Origin: Campylobacter concisus
GTDB taxonomy: Bacteria > Campylobacterota > Campylobacteria > Campylobacterales > Campylobacteraceae
Assembly: GCF_002913225.1 (NCBI RefSeq)
Contig: NZ_PPAW01000062.1
Span: forward strand, 1 to 34,026
DNA: 34,026 nt
Reading direction: 5' to 3'
Shown in pieces: positions 1-6,986 of this stretch. The notes beneath the pieces are model-generated. The model saw only the letters and a program-made list of their open reading frames with translations, ran no database searches and was not told the DNA's origin. The translations under genes were made by a program, and so were the position numbers. Each line of letters opens with the position of its first letter. Within the stretch, counting starts at the first letter, position 1.

Positions 1-300
1 GGGGATAAGGGGACGGCTTCGTAATTCAAGTCCCCTTGTCTCCCTTTTGGATAAAAAAGAGCTTAAAAATTAAAGTCTATATTTTAAAAGTAGAAATTTA
101 TTATTTTGCAAATTTTAAAATCCCATTCACTCGCAAGAATTGACTACTAAAATTTGGCTTCGCTTACAGCTTAGCTCAAATTTTAGAACCGAAATTACTC
201 ACTCATGAAATTTTAAAATTTACTTGGCGCTCACCTGATTTAACAAAGCAAATTTGCAAATTTTAAAACTTTACTCACTCGCCTTAGCAACTTGCTAAAT
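1..300. repeat. Left copy of a ~300-base hairpin-rich intergenic repeat
   Basis: This gene-free stretch downstream of priA matches 33279-33576 in the same orientation almost throughout, with scattered substitutions and short indels. It starts with a strong potential hairpin: bases 1-14 pair with 30-43, including two G-U type pairs, around a 15-base loop. Bases 147-156 (CTAAAATTTG) are the exact inverse of 177-186. Bases 283-297 form a further short dyad, TTAGCAA-C-TTGCTAA. The hairpins are kept in the other copy, so the unit looks structured rather than random AT-rich spacer. The window starts inside the element, so its left boundary is not visible. It might terminate priA transcription, but there is no U-run directly after the first stem beyond TTTT. 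Function unknown. Confidence 0.8.
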
Positions 301-327
301 TTAAAATTTACTTGATTAAAACATCTT

Positions 328-2181
328 CTAACTAAAATTCACTGGATCTATATCGATATCGCTAAGTTCGCTTTTGCAGAGGTTTGCGGCCTTTAAAAGC
401 ATGGTGTGCGAGTTTGATCGAAGTAGAATTTCATATCTAAATTTGCCGCCAAGATATTCTATCTGGCATTTGCCATATCCCACGATCTCTAGTTCATCGC
501 CTTTTAGTGGCTCTAGCCTTTGCACAAATTCGTTCATTGCACCCTTTGCCGTGCTCTCATCTTTATGTGAAATGACCACGCGAAGCAGCCTAGTAAATGG
601 CGGATACAGCCCCTCTCGGTAGCCGATCTCCTCCTTTAAAAATGCGTCGTAGTCGCTAATGAAGCTTTCAAAAAACTCCTTTTGCTTGCTTTGGATGATG
701 ACCCTGCCAGCTCCATTTCTGCCGGCTCTTCCAGCTACTTGCATGGCAAGGGCAAGTGTCCGCTCTCTGGCTCTAAAGTCAGGAAAATTTAAAAGCTCAT
801 CAAAGCCCATGATGACGGCTAACTCGACATTGTGATAGTCATGCCCCTTGCTTAGCATCTGCGTGCCAAGCAGGATGTCTATCTTGCCATCGTTAAATTC
901 TTTCAAGGCCTTTACAAGCTTATTTTGTGTCGTGATCTCATCTCTATCAAATTTAGCGATCCTAGCGTTTGCAAACTCGGCTTGCAGCCTCTCAAGAAGC
1001 TCGCTTGTACCGATCTTTTTAGCCTCTATCATCTCGCTGCCGCACTGTTGGCAGGTCTTTGGCACGGCCATTTTGTGCTCGCAGTATTGGCACTTTAGCA
1101 CGTTTTGCTTTTTGTAGTAGCTCATGCCGATGCTACAAAATGGACACTTCACCGTCTCGCCGCAGTTTTTACAGACAAGATATTTGAAATTTGCCCTTGT
1201 TGGCAGGCAGATGACGGCTTGCTTTTTGTTTTCAAGCGTCTTTGCGATCTGCTCTTTTAAAATTTCGCTTATGCCAGTCTCACTCTCGTCAAATATATAG
1301 CTCTTTTGCGACTCAAAGTATGTCCCTTTTAGGCGAAAATGCTCTTGCTTGTAAAAGCTAGTAAGGCTTGGCGTGGCGCTTCCAAGTACTACTTGCAGGT
1401 CAAATTTGCTGGTTAAAAAGAGGGCTAGGTCCCTTGCGTTGTAGTGGGGCTTTGAGCCTGTGTTTTTGTAGCTATCGTCGTGCTCTTCGTCGATGATGAT
1501 GAGTTTTAGCCGCTCAAGTGGCAAAAATAGGGCAGACCTAGCTCCTGCAATAAGCCTTGCCTTGCCGCTTTTAATATCCTTTAAAATTTGCTCTTTTTTC
1601 TTTGGTGTGATCTTTGAGTGCCACACAGCCACCGCCTCGCCAAAGAAGCTCTCTAAGCGCTTTTGCATCTGCGGTGTTAGTGAAATTTCAGGCATCAAAA
1701 ATAGCGCTTGGCCGCCTGCGTTTAAAATTTCTCTGATTTTAGCTATATAAATTTCGCTTTTGCCACTTCCCGTGTCGCCAAAGATGAGCGAGCTTTTTCG
1801 TGCGTTTATAAAATTTAGCGCTTCAAGCTGCTTTGGGCTTAAATTTGGTGCTTTAAAGTCGGTTGCGCCACTATAAATTTCATCATCCACAAGGCTTTGT
1901 GGCTCAAATAAATTTATAGCAACGCCAAGCTCGCAGGTGTAGTAGTAGGCGATAAATTTAGCTAATATTACTTGGATATCGTTTAGATTAATGGGTAAAA
2001 TTTCATCAATAAGGCTTGTTTTAAAGCTTGGCTCATCCACTTCACGCAGGATAAAACCAACTAGACTTTTGCCTCTAAGTTTTGCAGTGACGGCGCGAAA
2101 TGGCGCAATATCTAGCTCGCTTTTATATGTGAGCGCAGCTAAATTTACTCCGCTAAATACGACCTCGTAGTATCTCATCAC
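328..2181 (-). CDS. priA: Primosomal protein N' (replication restart helicase PriA)
   Basis: PriA is a superfamily 2 DNA helicase that recognises abandoned replication forks and reloads the replicative helicase. The 617-residue protein has Walker A GDTGSGKS (about 135-142), a DEEH box (231-234) and the SAT motif near 269. Eight cysteines in four CxxC pairs (337/340, 346/349, 364/367, 377/380) form the two zinc sites that define PriA. The N-terminal DNA-binding domain is shorter than in E. coli, as is usual in epsilonproteobacteria. The start is ambiguous: GTG at 2181 overlaps the upstream stop by four bases, while ATG at 2178 overlaps it by one. Either implies translational coupling to the pilin-like gene upstream. 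It is the last gene of the operon that begins at 3081. Confidence 0.96.
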   Translation of the reverse strand: MMRYYEVVFSGVNLAALTYKSELDIAPFRAVTAKLRGKSLVGFILREVDEPSFKTSLIDEILPINLNDIQVILAKFIAYYYTCELGVAINLFEPQSLVDDEIYSGATDFKAPNLSPKQLEALNFINARKSSLIFGDTGSGKSEIYIAKIREILNAGGQALFLMPEISLTPQMQKRLESFFGEAVAVWHSKITPKKKEQILKDIKSGKARLIAGARSALFLPLERLKLIIIDEEHDDSYKNTGSKPHYNARDLALFLTSKFDLQVVLGSATPSLTSFYKQEHFRLKGTYFESQKSYIFDESETGISEILKEQIAKTLENKKQAVICLPTRANFKYLVCKNCGETVKCPFCSIGMSYYKKQNVLKCQYCEHKMAVPKTCQQCGSEMIEAKKIGTSELLERLQAEFANARIAKFDRDEITTQNKLVKALKEFNDGKIDILLGTQMLSKGHDYHNVELAVIMGFDELLNFPDFRARERTLALAMQVAGRAGRNGAGRVIIQSKQKEFFESFISDYDAFLKEEIGYREGLYPPFTRLLRVVISHKDESTAKGAMNEFVQRLEPLKGDELEIVGYGKCQIEYLGGKFRYEILLRSNSHTMLLKAANLCKSELSDIDIDPVNFS

Positions 2182-2591
2182 TCAAGGGCGCTGCAAAGTC
2201 CGTCGCTACTCTCGCAGTCAAATTCGCCAGTTGTGTTTTTGTAAGTGAAATTTGCTGTTTGTCCGTCTAGTTTGAAGGTATAAGTTGTTGCTCCAGTTTT
2301 ATGCCAGCCGTTTTTTGTGCTGCTGTCTTTTACAGGCACGCTCACAACGTTTTGAAAAAGGTTGCTTCCTGGGCTCTCAAGCGTATCAGGGTACTTTGGA
2401 GTGCCTTTTAGGACGCTATCATTGTATTTTAGCGAGATGCCACTTTTTATGGCAGCGATTTGCGTTTTTGCATTTGCGACTATGGCGTCGCTTCTAGTAA
2501 AGAAAAGCTTTGGTATAGCAATAGCGCTCAAGACGCCAAGTATGACGATGACAAATATGATTTCTATTAGGGTAAAAGCTCTTTTTTTCAT
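2178..2591 (-). CDS. Type IV pilin-like / type II secretion pseudopilin
   Basis: This is a 137-residue prepilin. The leader MKKRA is followed by FTLIE, giving a class III cleavage site before Phe6 with the conserved Glu at position +5, and then a continuous hydrophobic helix to about residue 28. The globular part ends with two cysteines (EFDCESSDGLC) that could form the C-terminal disulfide loop of pseudopilins. Such proteins assemble under the inner membrane into short pili used in DNA uptake or secretion. Campylobacter uses a Cts/type II-like system for transformation, and CtsG is a pseudopilin, so a role in competence is plausible, but which homologue this is cannot be settled from the sequence. 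Its ATG overlaps the upstream stop by four bases (ATGA), and its own stop overlaps the priA start. Confidence 0.88.
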   Translation of the reverse strand: MKKRAFTLIEIIFVIVILGVLSAIAIPKLFFTRSDAIVANAKTQIAAIKSGISLKYNDSVLKGTPKYPDTLESPGSNLFQNVVSVPVKDSSTKNGWHKTGATTYTFKLDGQTANFTYKNTTGEFDCESSDGLCSALE

Positions 2592-2824
2592 TTATTTTCC
2601 GGTTTTAGTATCTCTTCTATCTCTTTTGTGACGTCCTTTACGACGCGCAAATTTGTGTAGCTTTCGTAGCTCTTTTCGACAAATGCGTTTATGAGCTCAC
2701 GAGGCTCGATAAATTTCTTTCCCCCCATAAATTTCTGCCAGTCGCGCTCGAAAATTTCAGCAAAATCATCATCAAGCGTGATCGTATAGTCGCGAGATGA
2801 TACGGTGAGCGTGATCTGTTTCAT
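2588..2824 (-). CDS. Small conserved-looking protein of unknown function
   Basis: I do not recognise this 78-residue protein. It starts with a strand-rich segment (KQITLTVSSRDYTITLDDDF) followed by mostly helical, charged sequence, with no signal peptide or membrane segment, so it should be cytoplasmic. The N-terminal strand-turn-strand followed by helix is loosely like ZapA, and its upstream neighbour is a ZapB-like coiled coil, but this is only a resemblance of shape. It lies 23 bases after the coiled-coil gene and overlaps the pilin-like gene by four bases, so it is firmly in the priA operon and is very probably a real gene. Confidence 0.75.
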   Translation of the reverse strand: MKQITLTVSSRDYTITLDDDFAEIFERDWQKFMGGKKFIEPRELINAFVEKSYESYTNLRVVKDVTKEIEEILKPENK

Positions 2825-2847
2825 TTTTTATGCCAAAAAGGTCTAGC

Positions 2848-3081
2848 TTATCTACCAAGGACAGCTTCGATCTTTTTCATTACATCATCGGCTTCGCTAT
2901 TTTTCTTATCTAGATCCTCTTCTAGGCGCATGATTTGATTGCTCTTTGCCTCATTTTGTGCTTTTAATGTTACGATCTCGTTACGTAGCTCTTCATTTAC
3001 TCTGCAAACTTCATCGTATTTTGTGATGAGGTCATTTACTTTATCGCTTAGTGTGGTTAAGATCGCATTATCTTCAAACAT
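2848..3081 (-). CDS. Small coiled-coil protein, first gene of the priA operon
   Basis: This 77-residue cytoplasmic protein is almost entirely heptad-like coiled coil (VNDLITKYDEVCRVNEELRN onward). The frame is open further upstream to 3123, but the ATG at 3081 is preceded by AAAGGAACC at proper spacing, so I take that start and exclude the 14 upstream residues. Size and structure are like ZapB-type cell-division coiled coils, but no specific motif supports naming it. It is transcribed away from uvrB, and the 125-base gap between the two starts must hold both promoters. Confidence 0.78.
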   Translation of the reverse strand: MFEDNAILTTLSDKVNDLITKYDEVCRVNEELRNEIVTLKAQNEAKSNQIMRLEEDLDKKNSEADDVMKKIEAVLGR

Positions 3082-3154
3082 AAAGGTTCCTTTAAAATAA
3101 TAATTAATGCCGTATTCTAACACGCAGAGGCTAAATTCTTTTTAAAATTCTCAT

Positions 3155-3183
3155 TTGACAAAGCACTATCTTTGCTATAAAAT
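3155..3183 (+). promoter_or_regulatory. Candidate sigma-70 promoter of uvrB
   Basis: TTGACA at 3155-3160 is followed by the extended -10 TGCTATAAA at 3173-3181 (hexamer 3176-3181). The 15-base spacing is short, but shifting to TAAAAT at 3178 gives 17. It lies 24 bases before the uvrB ATG. Extended TGn -10 elements are typical of Campylobacter promoters. Confidence 0.5.
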
Positions 3184-3206
3184 TCGCCCAAATTTAAAGG
3201 CGATCA

Positions 3207-5183
3207 ATGAGTAAATTTGAAATTTCATCTAAATTTAGCCCAAGTAGCGACCAAGCAAGAGCGATAAAAGAGATAGTAAAAAGTATAAAATCAGGCAATA
3301 AATACCAAACACTCCTAGGCGTTACAGGATCTGGCAAGACCTTCACCATGGCAAACGTCATACGCGAGCTAAATATGCCAACGCTCATCATGACGCATAA
3401 CAAATCCCTTGCCGCTCAGCTTTATAGCGAATTTAAGGGCTTTTTCCCAAAAAATCATGTCGAGTACTTCATAAGCTACTACGACTACTACCAGCCAGAG
3501 GCCTATATCCCAAGAAGCGACCTATATATAGAGAAGGACAGCTCGGTAAATGAGGAGCTTGAGCGCCTGCGCCTCTCTGCGACGGCTAGCTTGCTAAGCT
3601 TTGATGACGTTGTCTGCGTCGCTTCAGTCTCTGCAAACTACGGACTTGGTAATCCAAGCGAGTATAAAGGGATGGTGGCATATCTTAGCGTTGGCGAGAA
3701 GATAAGCCAAAGAAAGCTTTTAGAGCAGCTTGTGGATATGGGCTATAAGCGCAATGACAACTACTTTGACAGGGGCGACTTTCGTGTAAATGGCGATGTG
3801 GTGGATATTTACCCAGCTTATTACAACGACGAAGCCTTAAGGGTTGAGTTTTTCGGAGATGAGATCGATGCGATGTATCATTTTGACGTGCTTGATAACA
3901 AGAGGCTAAAGGACGTCTCTAAATTTACGCTTTATGCCACTAGCCAGTTCATCGTGGGCGCTGATAGGCTAAAGATCGCGATGAAGGAGATCGAAGAGGA
4001 GCTTGACGTGCGTTTGAAAGAGTTTAACGAGCAGGGCAAGCTTGTTGAGGCTCAGAGACTAAAGCAAAGGGTGGAATTTGACCTTGAGATGATGGCGAGC
4101 ACTGGCATGTGTAAAGGTATCGAAAACTACGCGCGACATCTGACTGGTCAAAGGGCTGGAGAGACGCCGTACTCGATGTTTGACTACTTTGAGATAAGTG
4201 GCGAGGACTATCTGGTCATCGTCGATGAGAGCCACGTGAGTTTGCCGCAGTTTAGGGGCATGTATGCAGGTGATAGGAGCCGTAAAGAGGTGCTTGTGGA
4301 GTATGGATTTCGCTTGCCTTCAGCGCTTGATAACAGGCCGCTTAAATTTGACGAGTTTATAAGCAAAAAGGCGAAATTTCTCTTTGTCTCAGCCACGCCA
4401 AACGAATACGAGCTTGGTATCAGCCAGGGCCACGTCTATGAGCAAATTTTGCGACCTACGGGACTGCTTGATCCTATCATCGAGATAAAAGATAGTGACA
4501 ATCAAGTAGAGGCGCTATTTGACGAGGCAAAGGCGGTTATCGCTAGAGGTGAGCGAGTGTTAGTTACGGTGCTAACTAAAAAGATGGCCGAGGAGCTAAG
4601 CCGCTACTACATCGAGCTTGGTATAAAGGTCAAGTATATGCACTCAGACATCGACGCGATCGAGCGAAATGAGATCATTAGAGGGCTTAGAAGCGGCGAA
4701 TTTGACATGCTAATAGGCATAAATTTGCTCCGTGAGGGGCTGGATCTGCCTGAAGTGAGCCTGATAGCGATCATGGACGCTGATAAAGAGGGCTTTTTGC
4801 GCTCTACGACGAGCCTTATACAGACGATGGGGCGAGCGGCTAGAAATGTAAATGGCAAGGTGCTAATGTTTGCCAAAAAGATAACTAAGTCCATGAAAGA
4901 AGCGATCGATACGACGACAGCTAGGCGTAAATTTCAAGATGAATACAACAAAGCTCACGGCATCACGCCGCACTCTGCAAGCAGAAATATCGAAGAGAGC
5001 CTGCATGTCGAAGATGATGGTGAGATTTACAAGCGTGGTAAAAATTTAGAGAAGATGCCAGCTAGCGAGCGAGCTGCGATCGTAAAAGAGCTAAGAAAGC
5101 AGATGCTTGAAGCGGCGGCGCAGCTAGAGTTTGAGAAGGCGGCGGCGTTACGTGATGAGATAGCAAAGATGAGAAAACTATAA
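3207..5183 (+). CDS. uvrB: Excinuclease ABC subunit B
   Basis: UvrB is the central damage-verification subunit of nucleotide excision repair. It is handed lesions by UvrA and then recruits UvrC. The 658-residue length is normal. Visible landmarks are Walker A GVTGSGKT (38-45), the lesion-probing beta-hairpin [12 protein letters not shown] (91-102), DESH near 343, [10 protein letters not shown], the helicase motif [19 protein letters not shown], and a C-terminal UVR motif (last ~35 residues, [13 protein letters not shown]) that contacts UvrC. The ATG follows AAAGG. It appears monocistronic: the genes on both sides run in the opposite direction or are debris. No obvious terminator with a U-run follows. 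Confidence 0.98.
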   Translation: MSKFEISSKFSPSSDQARAIKEIVKSIKSGNKYQTLLGVTGSGKTFTMANVIRELNMPTLIMTHNKSLAAQLYSEFKGFFPKNHVEYFISYYDYYQPEAYIPRSDLYIEKDSSVNEELERLRLSATASLLSFDDVVCVASVSANYGLGNPSEYKGMVAYLSVGEKISQRKLLEQLVDMGYKRNDNYFDRGDFRVNGDVVDIYPAYYNDEALRVEFFGDEIDAMYHFDVLDNKRLKDVSKFTLYATSQFIVGADRLKIAMKEIEEELDVRLKEFNEQGKLVEAQRLKQRVEFDLEMMASTGMCKGIENYARHLTGQRAGETPYSMFDYFEISGEDYLVIVDESHVSLPQFRGMYAGDRSRKEVLVEYGFRLPSALDNRPLKFDEFISKKAKFLFVSATPNEYELGISQGHVYEQILRPTGLLDPIIEIKDSDNQVEALFDEAKAVIARGERVLVTVLTKKMAEELSRYYIELGIKVKYMHSDIDAIERNEIIRGLRSGEFDMLIGINLLREGLDLPEVSLIAIMDADKEGFLRSTTSLIQTMGRAARNVNGKVLMFAKKITKSMKEAIDTTTARRKFQDEYNKAHGITPHSASRNIEESLHVEDDGEIYKRGKNLEKMPASERAAIVKELRKQMLEAAAQLEFEKAAALRDEIAKMRKL

Positions 5184-5186
5184 AAA

Positions 5187-5306
5187 AGACAAGCCCTTTT
5201 TATTTTATACTGCGTTGGATATCGCTTCAAACTTCGGTCACGTATCATATATACGCTCCCTTGTTTTTGCTCATCCGCCTTGTCTGAAACAAAAATTTTC
5301 TTGTCT
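5187..5306. other. Spacer after uvrB with repeated AGACAAG/CTTGTCT words
   Basis: The spacer immediately after uvrB carries AGACAAG (5187-5193) and two inverse copies CTTGTCT (5279-5285 and 5300-5306), so this ~100-base piece could fold back in two alternative ways. The inside does not look like Campylobacter coding sequence and has its own character (for example GGATATCGCTTCAAACTTCG). It may be a mobile or repeated intergenic element, but no second copy is present in this window to prove that. Confidence 0.3.
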
Positions 5307-5447
5307 TAATGGCTTAAATTTATTTGTTCTTCTTCGGTTGAAAATTTCTTCGTAGCATTTAAAATCATCATAAGATACTTTGCCTTTTAAAAAAATTACT
5401 GCAAAATACTGTCGCCCTAAGCACCATGGCTTGTTTCTTTTACATCT
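5271..5447 (-). pseudogene. Decayed coding-like fragment (58 residues, no start)
   Basis: The minus-strand frame from 5447 to the TGA at 5271-5273 is open for 58 codons and reads like a protein: NKPWCLGRQYFAVIFLKGK followed by VSYDDFKCYEEIFNRRR. It has no usable start codon. A TAA lies immediately upstream in frame, and another frame continues as coding-like text beyond it, as expected after a frameshift. I do not recognise the family. It sits between uvrB and the PhzF pseudogene, so this gap is a patch of gene decay. Confidence 0.35.
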
Positions 5448-5502
5448 TTAAATTTGCCTTGCCTTTATAGAGGAGCAAAAATTTTCTTCTCTTTGACAAG
5501 TT

Positions 5503-5823
5503 TTGTCTAAATTTCAGCTCGTATCAAATTTCATCTACCAAGCAAATTTAAAGTCCAAAAAAATTTACAAAATCAGCGCTATGGGCGAAAAATTTGACCG
5601 CATCTCTTGTAGCTTTGCACCAAAGTTGGGCGTGCAAAGGATATGGTCTGTGGCTCAAGGCATTGTCATCTGGTGCTATTTTGGGCAAAAGAGCTTGGTA
5701 AAAGCCGCAGTATTTGAGGCGTCAAAAAGAGGTGGCAAGATCGCTTGTAGGATGAGAGATGACGGCAGGGTTATGCTTGGCGGCAAGGCTGTGCTCTACA
5801 CTGTTAGTGAGCTATTTGTATAA
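5503..5823 (+). pseudogene. PhzF-family protein, C-terminal remnant with two frameshifts
   Basis: PhzF-family enzymes are isomerases/epimerases with a duplicated fold. The last ~35 codons here (FEASKRGGKIACRM, then GRVMLGGKAVLY) match the PhzF C-terminus. Between about 5640 and 5700 the open frame gives nonsense, but the next frame gives DMVCGSRHCHLVLFWAKELG, which corresponds to the family segment EDPVxGSAHC...YWAKxLGK. Before 5640 the first frame again fits (DRISCSFAPKLGV). So two compensating frameshifts, near 5638 and 5700, break the gene. The N-terminal two thirds cannot be found upstream, and TTG at 5503 has no convincing ribosome site. The stop lies two bases from the convergent MFS stop. 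Confidence 0.8.
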
Positions 5824-5825
5824 AA

Positions 5826-6986
5826 TTAAGCTCTACTAACTGGCTTTAAAAAGTAGCTAGAAACCGCGCAGATGAGCGAAACTGCGGCGATAAAGTAAAA
5901 CGCGTGCGTTAGGCTAAAGATGTCAGCGATCTTACCGATGATCGTTGCGAATATACCGCCGATCGTGATACTAAGCCCAAGCGTTACGCCGGAGGCTAGG
6001 CCGATTTGATTTGGCAGATAAAGCTGTGCAAGGGCGATAGAGGGGCTAAAAGATAGGCTAATGCAGGCGCTCACGCAGATGGAGGCCGCGAGAAATAGCG
6101 CGTAGCTATCGATAAAGAGCATTAGCACGACTAATGGCGCGGCGATACTTAGGCTTATTTTGATGAGCCTAACTAGTCCGTATCTATCAGCCAGAGCTCC
6201 ACCAAATAGCGTAGAGATCGCGCCTGCAGCAAAAAACATACTTAAATTTACATTTGCGGCTTCTTTGCTAAGGCCAAAAATTTTGATGAGATAGATGCTA
6301 AAAAATGCCGAAAAGCCAAATGCGACGATAGAGCGTGAAAATATACAGACACAAAGCCTTATAAATGCGCCCAAATCGTCTTTTAAGAGGGTAGTTTTTT
6401 GTGAAATTTGCTTTTTGTGATTGCCTTCGAGTGCTTTTATAAATTTGCCCTTTTTAAGGTACAAAAGTGTCAGAAAAATTTGAGGGATGATGAAAACTAG
6501 CGTCCCTTTTAGGCCAAAATTTCCCACAAAAACGGCGACCAAAATGGGTCCAACTGCAAAGCCGACATTACCTCCAAAGGAAAATATGCTTATACTTTTG
6601 GCTCTATTTTTGGCGTTTGAGGCGTAATTTACGATCCTTGCGGCGCTTGGGTGAAAGAGCGCGGCGCCGATACCGCTTATCATCACGCAAACTAAGATGA
6701 GGTAGTAGTTTGTGATAAAGCCAGTTAGGCTCATGCCCCCGCCCGCAAGCAGCAGCCCAAGCGGGATGACGTATGGTAGCTCTTTTTTGTCGCTTAAGCG
6801 GCCGATCAGCGGTTGAATGAGCGAGCTTGCTAAATTTGTGGCGGTCACGAGCGAGGCGGCTGTTGCGTAGTCGTAGTGGTAGCTTGCGATGAAAAATGGC
6901 AGCATCGCGCCAAGGGCACTTTGGTTTATGTCGCTACAAAAGTGCCCAAGCCCCATTAGATACTTTAAATTTTCCGCCTTTTTCAT
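5826..6986 (-). CDS. MFS transporter, fosmidomycin-resistance (Fsr)-like
   Basis: This is a 386-residue, 12-helix major facilitator exporter of the inner membrane. The opening MGLGHFCSDINQSALGAMLP is the hallmark start of the Fsr-like family (GHxxxDxxxGxLPxxLP), followed by the loop 2-3 motif GRLSDKK (residues ~62-68) and GIGAALFHPSAARI near 105. The equivalent second-half loop is GGALADRYG. Family members export small drugs, but the real substrate is unknown here. The ATG directly abuts the TAG of the AsmA-like gene, and its ribosome site AAGGGC lies inside that gene's end, so the two are co-translated. Confidence 0.88.
   Translation of the reverse strand: MKKAENLKYLMGLGHFCSDINQSALGAMLPFFIASYHYDYATAASLVTATNLASSLIQPLIGRLSDKKELPYVIPLGLLLAGGGMSLTGFITNYYLILVCVMISGIGAALFHPSAARIVNYASNAKNRAKSISIFSFGGNVGFAVGPILVAVFVGNFGLKGTLVFIIPQIFLTLLYLKKGKFIKALEGNHKKQISQKTTLLKDDLGAFIRLCVCIFSRSIVAFGFSAFFSIYLIKIFGLSKEAANVNLSMFFAAGAISTLFGGALADRYGLVRLIKISLSIAAPLVVLMLFIDSYALFLAASICVSACISLSFSPSIALAQLYLPNQIGLASGVTLGLSITIGGIFATIIGKIADIFSLTHAFYFIAAVSLICAVSSYFLKPVSRA

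Noticed and set aside
1-50. Simple Rho-independent terminator for priA
   Set aside because: The stem is strong, but it lies 280 bases beyond the stop, recurs elsewhere as part of a larger repeat, and is better treated as a repeat module.
5503-5823. Intact small hypothetical protein in this frame
   Set aside because: Only the ends match PhzF; the middle is out of frame and the TTG start is weak, so it is better called a pseudogene.
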